Shown here in pieces: positions 6,761-18,600 of a stretch of DNA of 64,000 bases (positions are counted from its first letter, which is position 1; the number at the start of each line of letters is the position of its first letter). Origin of the DNA: Oscillospiraceae bacterium (GTDB lineage: Bacteria; Bacillota; Clostridia; Oscillospirales; Oscillospiraceae); contig AP025582.1 of NCBI GenBank assembly GCA_022846075.1, forward strand, positions 2,604,001 through 2,668,000. The letters are read 5' to 3'. The notes under the pieces were generated by a model, which did not search any database, had not been told where the DNA came from, and saw only the letters and a program-made list of their open reading frames with translations. The position numbers and the translations under genes were made by a program.

Positions 6761-9022
6761 TTACAGCACATCCAGCAGCATTTGGGCCAGCTGGGTCCGG
6801 GTCAGCGCCCCGGTGAAAGCCGTGGAGGCGGCGTAGCCCCCGTCATAGCGGGCGAGCATCAGCGCCATCTGCTCGGCGGTCACCGCCTCGTCGGGGAGAA
6901 AGCGGCCCGCGCCGTCCCCCTCCACGATGCCGCCGTCACAGGCCCAGCCCACGTACCCGGCGTACCAGGAGCCGGAGGCCACGTCGGAAAAGGCGGCGGT
7001 CTCCGCACGCTCCGCCCCCGCCAGACGGGCCAGGACGGTGACGGCCTGGGCGCGGGTGACGGAGCCGTTGGGACTGAAGCTATTCTCCCCGGTGCCCGTC
7101 ATGATCCCGGCCTTATAGAGGGTCTTGACCGCCTCGTAGCCCTCGTCGGTCTCCCGCAGGTCGGTGAAGGGCAGGGCCCCCACGGAGAAGGCAAGCTGGG
7201 TGGCGCCGGTATAGCCCTCAGTGCCGCTGACCACCGCCACGGTGAGGAGGTAGTCCCCGTCGTCGGCGGGGAGCAGGGCGTTGACGGCCTCCAGGCCGTC
7301 GGAGAGGAGGCAGGAGGCGGAGTAGCTCTCAGAGGGGTCGTCGGTGACGGTGATTTGGATGAGGGCGGCGTCCAGCTCCGCCGAGGGGGTGACGGCGGTG
7401 ATGCTCTGGATGACGTTGGTCCGCCCGGAGCGGGTCACCCCCTCCACGGTGAAGGACACCCGGGTCTTGCCGGAGGCGTCGGAGTCGCACACCCCGGAAA
7501 AGCTCTTGGTGGCGGCGGAGAGGGTGAAGTCGGTGGAGCCGGAGCCGTCGGCCTGGGCCTGCCCACCACCGAAGCCGCTCTCGGGCCGCTGTCCCATCTG
7601 GCCGGGGTCGAAGCCCTCGGGGGGCTGGCCGTCAAGCTGCCCCTTGCCACCCCGGCCCCCAAAGTCCCCGCCGTCCTGGGGCGGCTGGCCGGCGGCGGGC
7701 ATATCCTGGCCGTCCATGCCTTCGGGCCGCTGGCCGCCAAAGCCGCCGTGACCGCCCATCATGCCGAAGGAATTGCCGGAGTAGCACTGGAGCACCCCGT
7801 CCACGTAGACATGGTAGACAGTATCCAGGGCCAGGGCGGCGTTGGTGAGGGTGATGGACTGGCACTTTTTCAGGGTGACGGCGCTCCAGACCACGTTCCC
7901 GTCGCCGTCAGTCACCTCCACCTCGCTCCCGGCGGGGAGGGTGGAGGCGAAGGACAGCTCCATGTAGGGCTGGGCGGAGTCACTGGACGCGGCGTCGTTG
8001 CGGGTGCCGAAGGCGTAGAGGGCGCCGCCGTTCAGGAGGATGGGCATGTCGGCGTCGATGCCCCCGTCGGGGGAGCTCTCGTTGGACATGGTCCACACGG
8101 TGCCGCCGTTGATGACCAGATAGCCGTTGGAGTCGATTCCGTCCCCCTCGGCCCCATTGCCCGCGTCAATGGTGAGCATACCGCCGTTGACGGTGGTGAC
8201 GCTCACCCCGTCCTCGTTGGTGTTGATGCCATCATCCTGAGAGACGATGGCTATGGTGCCGCCATTGATGGTCAGGTGCAGCTCGGAGTCCAGGCCCTCG
8301 TTGTCGGCCACGATGGACAGCTTGCCGCTGTCGTCGCCATTGTCGCCGTTAATGTTCATGGACATGCGGGAGTAGAAAGCCCCATCGTACTTGTGGAGCT
8401 TCTTGGTGGTGCCCTCCTTGTAGATACGGGCCACGTGGGAGCCGATGACGGAGTTCTCGCTGCCGGCGGCGATGATCACGTTAGCCCCGGCGGCGGAGGT
8501 GTCCTGGACGGCGGAGGGGGTGTAGCCCGCGCTCTCGTCCTCATCGTAGGCCACCCAGGCCTCGTCGCACTCGTAGACGTTGTAGAAGAACACCGCCGGG
8601 GCCACGGTGCAGGTGATGTCCACGCCGTCCAGGATGAGGGTGACCACCGCGTCGGGGTCGGTCTTGGCGTCAGCGCCCAGGTCCACGAAGATCTGGCCCT
8701 GGGAGAGGGTGCCGGTAAGGCGGTAAGTCCCCGGCTGGGTGATGGTGACCACGGTGTGGGCCTGGGCCTCGGCGGCGGTGTGCTTTTCGGCCTCGGTGCC
8801 CTCGCCGTAGGTGGCGTCGGTGCCGTCGGCGTAGTAGATGATGCCGCCGCCCACATAGACGGCGCTGTCGGCGCTGGTGGAGGCGGTCTTGCCGTCCACG
8901 GTGACCTTGGCGTCTGAGAGCACGACGCGGGTCTCGCTGTCGGCGGCCTGGGCCCCGCAGGCGGTGGAGGTGAGCACCACCGCCGCGGCCAGAGCCAGGG
9001 CGGGAAGCTGGATTCGCTTCAT
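6761..9022 (-). CDS. carbohydrate-binding-domain (DUF4353-like) surface protein with SLH repeats
   Basis: 753 residues from the ATG at 9022 (AGAAAGGA upstream). A secretion signal ends in STACGAQA, possibly a lipoprotein site although the lipobox is not canonical. The middle has repeated glycine/asparagine turns (LTINGGTIAI, LVINGGTVWT, GIDSNG, DDGINTNED), as in beta-helical DUF4353 carbohydrate-binding domains. A Gly/Met/Gln/Pro-rich linker lies around residues 430-500. A second beta domain and two clear SLH repeats (FTDLRET.., FSDVASGSWYAGYVGWACDGG) plus a shortened third end the protein. SLH repeats attach proteins to cell-wall polymers. The ligand is unknown. It is transcribed alone, convergent with the amino acid ABC operon. 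Confidence 0.85.
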   Translation of the reverse strand: MKRIQLPALALAAAVVLTSTACGAQAADSETRVVLSDAKVTVDGKTASTSADSAVYVGGGIIYYADGTDATYGEGTEAEKHTAAEAQAHTVVTITQPGTYRLTGTLSQGQIFVDLGADAKTDPDAVVTLILDGVDITCTVAPAVFFYNVYECDEAWVAYDEDESAGYTPSAVQDTSAAGANVIIAAGSENSVIGSHVARIYKEGTTKKLHKYDGAFYSRMSMNINGDNGDDSGKLSIVADNEGLDSELHLTINGGTIAIVSQDDGINTNEDGVSVTTVNGGMLTIDAGNGAEGDGIDSNGYLVINGGTVWTMSNESSPDGGIDADMPILLNGGALYAFGTRNDAASSDSAQPYMELSFASTLPAGSEVEVTDGDGNVVWSAVTLKKCQSITLTNAALALDTVYHVYVDGVLQCYSGNSFGMMGGHGGFGGQRPEGMDGQDMPAAGQPPQDGGDFGGRGGKGQLDGQPPEGFDPGQMGQRPESGFGGGQAQADGSGSTDFTLSAATKSFSGVCDSDASGKTRVSFTVEGVTRSGRTNVIQSITAVTPSAELDAALIQITVTDDPSESYSASCLLSDGLEAVNALLPADDGDYLLTVAVVSGTEGYTGATQLAFSVGALPFTDLRETDEGYEAVKTLYKAGIMTGTGENSFSPNGSVTRAQAVTVLARLAGAERAETAAFSDVASGSWYAGYVGWACDGGIVEGDGAGRFLPDEAVTAEQMALMLARYDGGYAASTAFTGALTRTQLAQMLLDVL

Positions 9023-9207
9023 ATAGATCTTCCTTTCTGGATAATAGTGGGGCAAGTATACCAGCGAAACTTAAAATTACTCTGAAACTTTTCGGCCACG
9101 GCAAAAATATTCCGCGCCTCCCCCGCCTGTTCACCCGGTCCCGCCGCCGTGCATAGACTACGGTGGTGCCATCCGATAGGGCACCCAAAACTTCGGAGGT
9201 GAACGAC

Positions 9208-9441
9208 TTGAACGAAGGCATTTCCCTCACCGCCCTCCGTCCCGGACAGCGGGCGGTGGTGTGTGGTTTATCCGCCGCGGGGGAGACCCGGCGGCGATTG
9301 CAGGACATCGGCCTCATCAGCGGGACCCAGGTGGCCTGCCTGGGGCGCAGCCCTCTGGGCGACCCTTCCGCCTACCAGATCCGGGGCGCCGTCATCGCCC
9401 TGCGGGACGAGGATTCCGGCCGGGTCCAGGTGACGCTATGA
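9208..9441 (+). CDS. feoA: ferrous iron transport protein A
   Basis: 77 residues of SH3-like fold: SLTALRPGQRAVVCGL, RRRLQDIGLISGTQVACLGR and AYQIRGAVIALRDEDSGRVQV. A TTG start at 9208 is preferred because GGAGGTGA lies seven bases before it; longer readings have no ribosome binding site. FeoA is a small cytosolic partner of FeoB. Its stop overlaps the feoB start (ATGA), so the two are translationally coupled. A GGTGCC..GGCACC hairpin lies about 25 bp upstream. Confidence 0.9.
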   Translation: MNEGISLTALRPGQRAVVCGLSAAGETRRRLQDIGLISGTQVACLGRSPLGDPSAYQIRGAVIALRDEDSGRVQVTL

Positions 9442-11534
9442 CGGCTTCTCTTCCCCTGACCGTGAACAAACGGGCCGACAGCGACCGGGTGGTGGCCCTG
9501 GCGGGCAACCCCAACGTGGGCAAATCCACCATCTTCAACGCCCTCACCGGCATGCGCCAGCACACGGGGAACTGGCCGGGCAAGACGGTGGCCAACGCTC
9601 AGGGCTGGTGTACTTACCGGGACCGGGGATACGTGCTGGTGGATATCCCCGGCTGCTACTCCCTCTTCGCCCACTCCGCCGAGGAGGAGGTGGCCCGGGA
9701 CTTCCTGTGCTTCGACCGGCCCGACGCCGCCGTGGTGGTGTGCGACGCCACCTGCCTGGAGCGCAACCTCAACCTGGTGCTCCAGGTGATGGAGGCCGTG
9801 CCCCGGGTGGTGGTGGCGGTGAACCTGATGGACGAGGCAAGGAAAAAGGGCGTCACCCTGGACCTGCCCCTCCTCTCCCAGCGGTTGGGGGTCCCCGTGG
9901 TGGGCACCGCCGCCCGGGATAAGGACGGCCTGGACGCCCTGCTGGACGCCCTGGAGGGGACCTTCTCCCTCCCCCCCAGGGACCAGCCCCCCGTCACCTA
10001 TCCGGGCTACATAGAGAAGGCCATTGACCGGCTCCTCCCCCTGGTGGAGCCGGTGGCCGGGCCGGTCCAGCCCCGGTGGCTGTGCGCCCGGCTGCTGGAC
10101 GCCGACAGGAGCCTGCGGGCCTCCATGGTCCGCTCCCTGGGCCTGGACCCGGAGGAGGCCCCCCAGCTCAGCGAGGCCCTCACGGCCCTGCGGCGGGAGC
10201 TAGCCGAGGCGGGGATCACCCCCCAGAAACTCCGGGACGACCTGGCCGCCGCCTTTGTCCGCCGGGCGGAGGGGCTGTGCCGGGGCGTGGTGAAGGCGGC
10301 GGAAAACGCCGACCGCCGGGACCGGCTGCTGGACCGGTTCTTTACCAGCAAGGCCACCGGCTTCCCCATCATGCTCCTCCTGCTCATGGGCATCTTCTGG
10401 CTCACCATCACGGGGGCCAACTACCCCTCCGCCCTCCTCTCGGACCTCTTCCAGCGGCTTGGGGTGGTCCTGGAATCCGGCCTGTGGGCCATGGGCGTCC
10501 CGGCGGCCCTGGTGGACCTGCTCATCAACGGGGTCTATCTGGTGATGACCTGGGTCATCGCCGTGATGCTGCCCCCCATGGCCATCTTCTTCCCTCTCTT
10601 CACCCTGTTGGAGGACTTCGGCTATCTCCCCCGGGTGGCCTTCAACCTGGACCGGTGCTTCCACCGCTGCGACGCCTGCGGCAAGCAGGCCCTCACCATG
10701 TGCATGGGCTTCGGCTGCAACGCCGCCGGGGTCACCGGCTGCCGCATCATAGACTCCCCCCGGGAGCGGCTCATCGCCATCCTCACCAACAACTTCGTCC
10801 CCTGCAACGGGCGCTTTCCCATCCTCATCAGCCTCATCACCCTCTTTCTGGCCGGGGCGGGGGCCCTGGCGGGGCTGAAGGGGGCGGCGCTGCTGGCGGG
10901 GGTCATCGTCCTGGGGGTCTTTATGACCCTGCTGGCCTCCAAGGCCCTCTCCCGCACCGTTTTGAAGGGGGTCCCCTCCTCCTTCACCCTGGAGCTGCCC
11001 CCCTACCGGCCGCCCCAGGTGGGGAAGGTCATCGTCCGCAGCGTGGTGGACCGGACCCTCAAGGTGCTGGGCCGGGCGGTGATCTCCGCCGCCCCGGCGG
11101 GGCTCATCATCTGGGTGCTGGCCAACGTGACGGTGGGGGGCACCACCCTGCTGGCGGGGCTCATCGGCCTTTTGGACCCCCTGGGCCGGGCTATGGGGAT
11201 GGACGGGGTCATCCTGGCCGGCTTCCTGCTGGCCCTCCCCGCCAACGAGATCACCCTCCCCATCATCCTCATGGCCTACACGGCGGGCACCGGCCTGCTG
11301 GAGCTGGAGGGCGCCGCCCTCTTCACCGTCCTGTCCTCCCACGGCTGGACCTGGACCACGGCGGTGAGCGTCGTCCTCTTCACGCTGATGCACTGGCCCT
11401 GCGCCACCACCCTCCTCACCGTCCACAAGGAGACGGGGAGCCTCAAATGGACGGCCCTGGCCTTCGTCCTCCCCACCGCCTGCGGGATGGCCGCCTGCTT
11501 CCTCTTCCACCTGCTCACCCTGGCCATTCTATGA
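9438..11534 (+). CDS. feoB: ferrous iron transporter B
   Basis: 698 residues. N-terminal G domain: G1 GNPNVGKST (residues 23-31), G2 in HTGNWPGKTV, G3 DIPG (usually DLPG or DTPG) and G4 NLMD. A GDI-like helical part precedes the membrane domain, whose first segment starts near FPIMLLLLMGIFWL. The conserved Cys-rich stretch CDACGKQALTMCMGFGCN and VPCNGR..P are present, as in FeoB pores. It imports Fe(II) under anaerobic conditions. No FeoC is adjacent. The operon ends in a strong hairpin. Confidence 0.95.
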   Translation: MTASLPLTVNKRADSDRVVALAGNPNVGKSTIFNALTGMRQHTGNWPGKTVANAQGWCTYRDRGYVLVDIPGCYSLFAHSAEEEVARDFLCFDRPDAAVVVCDATCLERNLNLVLQVMEAVPRVVVAVNLMDEARKKGVTLDLPLLSQRLGVPVVGTAARDKDGLDALLDALEGTFSLPPRDQPPVTYPGYIEKAIDRLLPLVEPVAGPVQPRWLCARLLDADRSLRASMVRSLGLDPEEAPQLSEALTALRRELAEAGITPQKLRDDLAAAFVRRAEGLCRGVVKAAENADRRDRLLDRFFTSKATGFPIMLLLLMGIFWLTITGANYPSALLSDLFQRLGVVLESGLWAMGVPAALVDLLINGVYLVMTWVIAVMLPPMAIFFPLFTLLEDFGYLPRVAFNLDRCFHRCDACGKQALTMCMGFGCNAAGVTGCRIIDSPRERLIAILTNNFVPCNGRFPILISLITLFLAGAGALAGLKGAALLAGVIVLGVFMTLLASKALSRTVLKGVPSSFTLELPPYRPPQVGKVIVRSVVDRTLKVLGRAVISAAPAGLIIWVLANVTVGGTTLLAGLIGLLDPLGRAMGMDGVILAGFLLALPANEITLPIILMAYTAGTGLLELEGAALFTVLSSHGWTWTTAVSVVLFTLMHWPCATTLLTVHKETGSLKWTALAFVLPTACGMAACFLFHLLTLAIL

Positions 11535-11582
11535 CAAAGCGGCTCTCTCACCCGTGGAGATACGGGTGAGAGAGCCGCTTTG
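11535..11582. terminator. bidirectional terminator between feoB and pyridoxamine kinase
   Basis: A perfect 21-bp stem begins one base after the feoB stop. Two convergent genes end here. Confidence 0.85.
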
Positions 11583-11593
11583 CGCCGCCGGGG

Positions 11594-12442
11594 TCAGCCT
11601 CCGGCCAGCTCCCCCAGAAGGCCCTCGAACTGGACTCCCTCCTGGATGGGGGTCCCCAGCTCCAGGGTCCTCTGGGCGCACCGCTGGACAAAGGCCACGG
11701 CCAGGGCGGCGGCCTTTTCCAGGCTTTTTCCCGCCAGGAGGGCCCCCAGGGCCACGCTGGCGAAGAGGTCCCCCGTGCCGGGGAACTGGGCGGGCTCCTC
11801 GTGGGCGGCGGCGTAGGAGACCTCTCCGGTCTCCCGGTCCAGGCAGGCCGCCCCCACCGCGTCCACGGCGGGGTGGATGCCGGTGAGGATCACCGACCGG
11901 CGCCCGTCCAGGCTCAGCCGTTCCAGCCAGCCCCGGAGCCCCGCCTGGGTGGTGGGGACGGCGGAGTAGTCCTCCCCCAGCAGGATGGCGGCCTCGGTGA
12001 GGTTGGGGGTGATGACGTCGGCCAGAGCCGCCAGCTCACACATCTTCTCGCACATCAAAGCGGTGTAGGTGCGGTAGCGCTTGCCCCAGTCCCCCATCAC
12101 CGGGTCCACCAGCACCAGGGTCTTTTCCCCTCGGAATTCCCGCAGAACGTCCCCCAGCACGCCGATCTGCTCCGCCGAGCCCACGAAGCCGCTGTAAATG
12201 GCGTCAAAGCCCACCCCCAGCTCCTTCCAGTGGGCCCCCGAGCCCTCCATCTCCCCGGTCAGATCCCGGAAAACGAACTTGTCCGAGGGGGGAAAGATGG
12301 TGGAGGCGGACAGGTAGGCCGTGGGCAGGGGCGAGCACCAGCAGCCCATGGCGGACAAAACGGGCAGCACGATGCCCAGAGAGCACCGGCCCATGCCGGA
12401 CAGGTCGTGGACGGCGGCCACATGGGGCGCTTGCTTCATCAT
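11594..12442 (-). CDS. pyridoxamine kinase (PdxY/PdxK type)
   Basis: 282 residues of the ribokinase fold: VHDLSGMGRCSL at the substrate site, VLVDPVMGDWGKRY, ITPNLTEAAILLG, and the anion-hole/catalytic FPGTGDLFASV near residue 220. It phosphorylates vitamin B6 vitamers in the cytosol. Two ATG codons in tandem stand after GGGAGGG. The gene is divergent from tRNA-Leu, with back-to-back promoters. Sugar specificity is unlikely given the HDLSGMGR motif. Confidence 0.9.
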   Translation of the reverse strand: MMKQAPHVAAVHDLSGMGRCSLGIVLPVLSAMGCWCSPLPTAYLSASTIFPPSDKFVFRDLTGEMEGSGAHWKELGVGFDAIYSGFVGSAEQIGVLGDVLREFRGEKTLVLVDPVMGDWGKRYRTYTALMCEKMCELAALADVITPNLTEAAILLGEDYSAVPTTQAGLRGWLERLSLDGRRSVILTGIHPAVDAVGAACLDRETGEVSYAAAHEEPAQFPGTGDLFASVALGALLAGKSLEKAAALAVAFVQRCAQRTLELGTPIQEGVQFEGLLGELAGG

Positions 12443-12474
12443 AAAAAGGGTCCCTCCCTTACAAATCGCTTTTT

Positions 12475-12503
12475 ATTATAGCTGGTTTCCCCCCGGAACG
12501 CAA
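12475..12503 (-). promoter_or_regulatory. promoter of pyridoxamine kinase
   Basis: Minus strand TTGCGT (12503-12498), 17 bp, TATAAT (12480-12475). Its -35 box is three bases from the -35 box of the divergent tRNA promoter. Confidence 0.6.
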
Positions 12504-12506
12504 CGA

Positions 12507-12536
12507 TTGACGGGGCTGTTTTTTCTGTGGTATACT
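12507..12536 (+). promoter_or_regulatory. promoter of tRNA-Leu(UAG)
   Basis: TTGACG (12507-12512), 18 bp, TATACT (12531-12536); the tRNA starts 15 bp later. Confidence 0.7.
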
Positions 12537-12550
12537 GGTCTCGTTTTCAC

Positions 12551-12633
12551 GGGGGTATGGTGGAATTGGTAGACACGTTGGTCTTAGGAGCCAATGCTCA
12601 CGCGTAAGGGTTCGAGTCCCTTTACCCCCACCA
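12551..12633 (+). tRNA. tRNA-Leu, anticodon UAG
   Basis: Acceptor GGGGGTA pairs with TACCCCC, discriminator A and an encoded CCA. The D arm TGGTGGAATTGGTAGACA is typical of Leu. Anticodon stem TTGGT/GCCAA has loop CTTAGGA with anticodon TAG. A long variable arm (TGCTCACGCGTA) and T arm AGGG-TTCGAGT-CCCT complete a class II tRNA. Confidence 0.97.
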
Positions 12634-15600
12634 GCTCAGAAATTGCCTGTTTGTCACGAATCCCCGCCTGCGGCGAGGCTTCTTAGCCGGACAGGCAATT
12701 TCTTCGCTTTCGCGGCGGATTCGCTTCGCTGGATTCCGCCGCGAGGAGGACGCCGCCTGCGGGCGGGACGAAGGTTAGATATCGTTTTTGCCCAGCAGCG
12801 GCAGTTCAGGGCCCTCGCCGGGCGGGGTTTTCTTCTCCCCTTACGGGGACCCAACCCGGGACAGCGGCGGAAAAAGACAGGAAGGACAGGATGGACATGG
12901 ATTGCAGATTTGTCAGTTTTGAGGAAAACAGCGGCGCTCCCTATTCCGACCTCGTGGTGGTGGAGGATCAGTTTTTATTCCTCTCCGGGCTGGTATCCGA
13001 GGACCTGGAGACCGGAGAGCTGGTCACGGGCAGCATCACCGAGGAGACCCGCCGGGTCTTTGAGAACCTGGCCGGGATCCTGGCCCGGTACGGCTCCGAC
13101 ATGGAGCACGTGGTCCGGGTGGAGGTCCTGCTGCGGGACTTCTCCCAGCGGGATCAGATGAACGAGGAGTACGTCAGGCACTTCACCCCCAGCCGCATGC
13201 CCTCCCGGCTGTGCTTCGGCGGCGTGGACCTGGCCGACGGCTGCAAGATCGAAGTGATGGTCACCGCGGTCAAGAAGAGCCGCTGAAACCTCATATTAAA
13301 CGGGAAAAGCGCCCCCGCCGGGGGCGCTTTTTTGCGCTTTGAATGGAATTTTCGCCCCCAGCAACAGAATATGTGCAAAACGGCAGAAAAAGGATTATAA
13401 TAAACCTGTTAAAAATGAAAATGCGGGAAGTGAGCCTATGACAGACAGGTCCTTGGAAGAGCTGGAGGCGGAAAACCACGCGCTGCGGGAACAGCTGCGC
13501 CGGTGCCGGGAATACGATTCCCTCACCGGTCTTTTGAGCAAGGACGCCTTTTTTGAACAGGGCAGGGCGCTGCTGTCGGAGCGGCAGGATACCAGCTACG
13601 ACCTGGCCTGTGTGGATGTGGAGCGGTTCAAGCTCATCAACCACGTCTACGGCTCCACCGCCGGAGACCGGCTCCTGCGCTACACCGCCCGGGAGCTGCG
13701 AAAGGCCTTTCCCCCGCCGGCCCACCTGACCGCCCGGCTGGGCAACGACGTGTTCGCCCTCCTGCTCCCCTCCCGGCTGCGGGAGGAGGCCCAGCAGGCC
13801 GTCCTTCGGATCTTCCGGGACAATCCCCTTGGGGTCATGGTCACGCCCGCCATGGGCTTCTGCCCGGTCACCGACCGGACCCAGCCCATCTCCGCCCTAT
13901 GCGACAGGGCCTCCCTGGCGCTGGAGCGCACCAAGGGCAACTATTTCCAGCACGCCGCCGTCTTTGACAGCGGCCAGATGGATCAGCTCCTGGACGAACA
14001 CGCCCTGCTTCATGATGTGGAAGCCGCGCTGGAGCGGCGGGAGTTTGAGGTCTACTTCCAGCCCAAATGCAACATGCTCACCGAAAAGGTGGTCGGCGCC
14101 GAGGCGCTGGCCCGCTGGCGGCACCCCACCAGGGGCCTGATTCCGCCCAGCAGCTTCATCCCGCTGTTTGAGCGCAACGGCTTCATCAAGCAGCTGGATC
14201 TCTATATCTGGGAGGAGACGGCCCGCCGGCTGCGTCGGTGGATCGACATGGGCCACAGGCCCCTACCCGTCTCCGTCAACATCTCCCGCACCGACATCCT
14301 CACCATGGACGTGTGCGCGGCCCTGGAGGAGATTTTGCGCAGATACCGGCTGGAGCCCTCCCTCCTGGAGCTGGAGATCACCGAAAGCACCTACGTCAAC
14401 CAGCCGGAGGCGGTCATCCGCACCGTCGAGCGGCTGATGCGGCGCAAGTTCACCATCCTGATGGACGATTTCGGAAGCGGCTACTCCTCCTTGAACATGC
14501 TCAACAATGTGAACGTGGACATTTTGAAGCTGGACATGCGCTTTTTGGAGCACAACGGCCAGAAGAGCAAGGACATTCTGGAGTCCGTGGTACATATGAG
14601 CAAGTGGCTGGACCTGCCCTTGATCGCGGAGGGGGTGGAGTACCAGTGGCAGGTGGATTTCCTCAAGGAGCTGGGCTGCGTCTACGCCCAGGGCTTTTTC
14701 TTCTACCGCCCCATGCCCGCGGAGGATTATGAGGCCCTTCTGCTGGACGGCCGGGCGGTGGACTTCTCCGACGACGGGACCCTGCGCATCGACCAAAAGA
14801 TGCTGCTGGATTTTCACGATCTCTTCCACAAGGACGTGATGTCCGACCGGCTGCTGGGAAACGTGCTGGGCGCCATCGCCCTGTGCAGCTTCGACGGGCA
14901 GCGGCTCCGGCTCCTGCGGGGGACGGAGGCCTATTACCGCCTCACCGGGCGCTCCGACGCCTTTGAGAATCTCCCCGCCGGGGCGCAAGACCTGTTCTCC
15001 GACGTTCAGGAGGAGGACCGGCCCCTCCTCCTGGACGCGCTGGAGCGGGCCCGGCAGTCCCAGGATGAGCGGGGCGCGGAGGTCTGCCTCCGCCAGTGCC
15101 GCCCCGGCGCCGCCCGCTGGCTCAAGCTCCAGTTTTTCCACCTGGCCAGGAAGAACGGGGAGGACATTTTTTACGGCGCCCTCTCCGACGTGACGGAACA
15201 AATGGAGTACCTGGAACACCTTCAGATCAGCGAGGAGCGGTTCCGCGTGGCCATGGAGGCCACCAACATCCTCCTCTTCGAGCTGGACATCGCCACCCGG
15301 GAGGCCCGCTACTCCGAGTACGCCCAGCGGACGTTTTCTCTGGACGCCACGGTGGCCAACGCCCCGGAGGGCTTTATCGAGCAGGACACGGTCTGCCCGG
15401 AATCCCATGCGGATTTCCGGTGGGTCTACGACGCCATCTACCGGGGTGAGCCCCGGGCCTCCAGCATCATCCACGCCAAGCTAAAGGACGGCGTCCTCAT
15501 CTGGAACCGGATCACCCTCACCGCCATCAAGGACCGGGCCGGACAGACGGTCAAGGCCGTCGGCATCGTGGAGACCGTGAGCCGTTCCGCCGAACCCTCG

Positions 15601-18600
15601 CCGGAGATCCAGGCGGAATTGGAACAGCAGGCCATGCGGAGAAAGGGAGGGAGTTTATCCCCATGTACCACTGTCAACTGACCGTCCATGTCGTCAGCCC
15701 GGATGACCGGCTGGCCCAGGCCCTCCGCCGCGCCCCCGTCCCCCAGCGGTTCACCTGCCGAATCGAGGCCTTTTCCGCCGCGGACGGGGCAAGCCTCACC
15801 GGCGCGGACATCCTCGTGCTGGACCTGCCGGGCCTGGACCCCTCGCCCATCCTGTCCCGGCTGGCCCCGGAGGTACAGGTGATCCTATGCGTCCCGGCCG
15901 GTGAGATGGCCGCCGCCCAGGAAACCTTCGGCCTTCGGTGCGCCGGGCTCTGGCTCAGCCCGGTCCCTTCCGCCTTCGCGGCGGACCGGTTCGGCCGCCT
16001 GCTGGAGGAGCGCAGGCTCCGCAAGGACCTGCGGCTGACCCAGGCCTACCTGGACACCGCCATCGACAGCATCCCGGACCTGGTCTGGTTCAAGGACCTG
16101 CGGGGTTCCCACGAGAAGGTCAACAACGCCTTCTGCCAGGCGGTGGGAAAAACCAAGCGGGACATCCAGGGCCGGGGGCACTACTACATCTGGGACCTGG
16201 AGCCCGACGACTACGCCGCGGGGGAATACGTCTGCCTGGAGACGGAGGAAGAGGTGCTGCGCCGGAAGGAGACCTGCCTTTTCGATGAAAAGGTGCTGAG
16301 CAAGCACGGCCTGCGCCAGTTCAAGACCTACAAGTCCCCCATCTTCGACGACACCGGGGAGCTCCTGGGCACCGTGGGGATCGCCCACGACGTCACTGAT
16401 CTGGAAAACGTCTGCACGGAGCTGGAGATCCTGCTGAACAGCATCCCCTTCGCCATCCTGGTCATCCTGGACCAGGGCACCGTCATCGACGTCAACGACA
16501 AATTCACCGAGTACTTCTCCACCCCCCGAGGGGACATCCTGGGCCAGAGCTATCAGGCGTGGAAGGAGCGGGCCCTCTCCGGCTTGAAGCCTCTGGATGC
16601 CAAGGGCTATTCCGAGGTCCGCCAGACCGCCGGCGACGGGGTGGAGCGGATCCTTGAGATCCACGAGGAGCCCATCTTCGATATCTTCGAGACCCAGGTG
16701 GGACAGCTGTGCATCTGCCGGGACGTGACGGTGGAGCGCAACCTGGAGGAGCAGATTCTGCACAATTCCAACACGGATTTTCTCACCGGGCTCTACAACC
16801 GCCGCTGGTTTTACGACTACGTGGGGAAAAACCGCGCCGACCGGCGGGTGAGCCTGATCTACGTGGATCTGGACCAGTTCAAGCTGGTCAACGACACCTA
16901 TGGGCACAACGCCGGGGACCAGGCCTTGATTCTGGCCGCCCGGGTGTTGAAGGAGGGGTTCCCGGATGGGTCCATCACCCGGCTGGGCGGGGACGAGTTC
17001 CTCATCACCCTGCTGGGGCCCTATGAGCTGTCCGACCTGCAGGCCCGCTCGGAGCGGCTGCTGCGGCAGATGGAGCACGCCTTCCAGGCCTCTCCCCAGC
17101 TGCGCATCCTCTCGGCCAGCATCGGCATCGCCCAGACCGACGACCCGTCGGTGAAGCTCGACACCCTGATCCAGCAGAGCGACCAGGCCCTCTATACCGC
17201 CAAACAGCAGGGCCGTGCCCGCTGCCACGCCTATCGGGATGAGGCGGGCCGGGGACCCCGGAGCTCCTGAGTCCCGCGGGAAAGACCGCGGCGGCCCGTC
17301 TGAAAGGGCGGGCCGCCGGTCATCCCTCCCTCACGTCACTTCGCCAGGCGGCGGAAAAGGCACAGGGAGCCCTCCGCCGGTGCCCCGCCCTCCTTTCCCG
17401 CCAGCCCTTGCATGGTGAAAAAAACTATGTTAAACTATCGAAAAGGCTCAGAAAGGGGACGGTGAAATGAAGATGCAGGAATCCGGGGAGGATTACCTGG
17501 AGGCCGTGCTGGTCCTCAAGGAGGAAAAAGGCCTGGTCCACTCCATCGACGTGGCCCGTCACCTGGGCTTCTCCAAACCCAGCGTCAGCCGTGCCATGAA
17601 GCTGCTGCGGGAGGACGGCGACGTGACCATGGACGCCGAGGGCGTCATCGAGCTCACCGCCAAGGGCCGGGAGATCGCCGAGCGGATCTACGAGCGCCAC
17701 CGCCTGCTCACCCGCTGGCTCACCGAGCTGGGCGTCGGAAAAGAGCAGGCCGCCGAGGACGCCTGCCGCATCGAGCACGACCTGAGCGTGGAGACCTTTC
17801 AAAAGCTGAAAGAACACTTCGGTTCCCCTTAAAAAAATCAGCGAAAAGGGTTGACAAAATCGAGGGGTCTGTGGTAACATATCACTTGCGCTGAACGGCG
17901 TAGCCACAACGCACGAGTGGTGGAATTGGTAGACTCGCCGGCTTCAGGTGCCGGTGTTCGCAAGGACGTGTGGGTTCGAGTCCCACCTCGTGCACCAAAA
18001 GTACAAGGCAAAAAAGATATTTGGACCGAAAAGCCAGTGTTTTCAAGCCTTGTGAGGCCCCCAACTTTAAAAAGTTGGGGGCCTCGAACTTTAGATATCC
18101 ATCCAACCAAAAGTCACTCCGGCAGGAGTCGAACCCCCAGTTATCAGTGGGTACGAGGGGTGTGAAAGAAGAAAATCGGACAAAGCACAGGGGCGGTCCT
18201 TTTGTGGACCGCCCCTGTGCTTTGTCCGGGGACCGATAATAGAAAACAGCTAAGCCAATTCCTGCTGCAATTGCTTCAGAAACACCTCGGCGACCCTTGT
18301 AAACACCTGATACTTTTTCCAGACAAGATACAGCTTTGTCTTCAACGCGGGCATGAGCGGCCGGAAGCACAGCTCGCTGTCAGAGCCGGTGTTGATCAGC
18401 TGATCGAAGGACAGGGCGTAGCCCATCCCCTCCCGTACCAGGATTCCGGCGTTATAGGCCAGATTAAAGGTGGCCACGATATTGAGCCGATCCACCTTCT
18501 CTCCGAACCACTTTGGAAAATCCTCCGTGATCCCCTGCCGGGAGCAGATCAGCGGCAGGCCCAATAAATCCTCCATTTGGACAGCCTCCTTTCCGGCAAG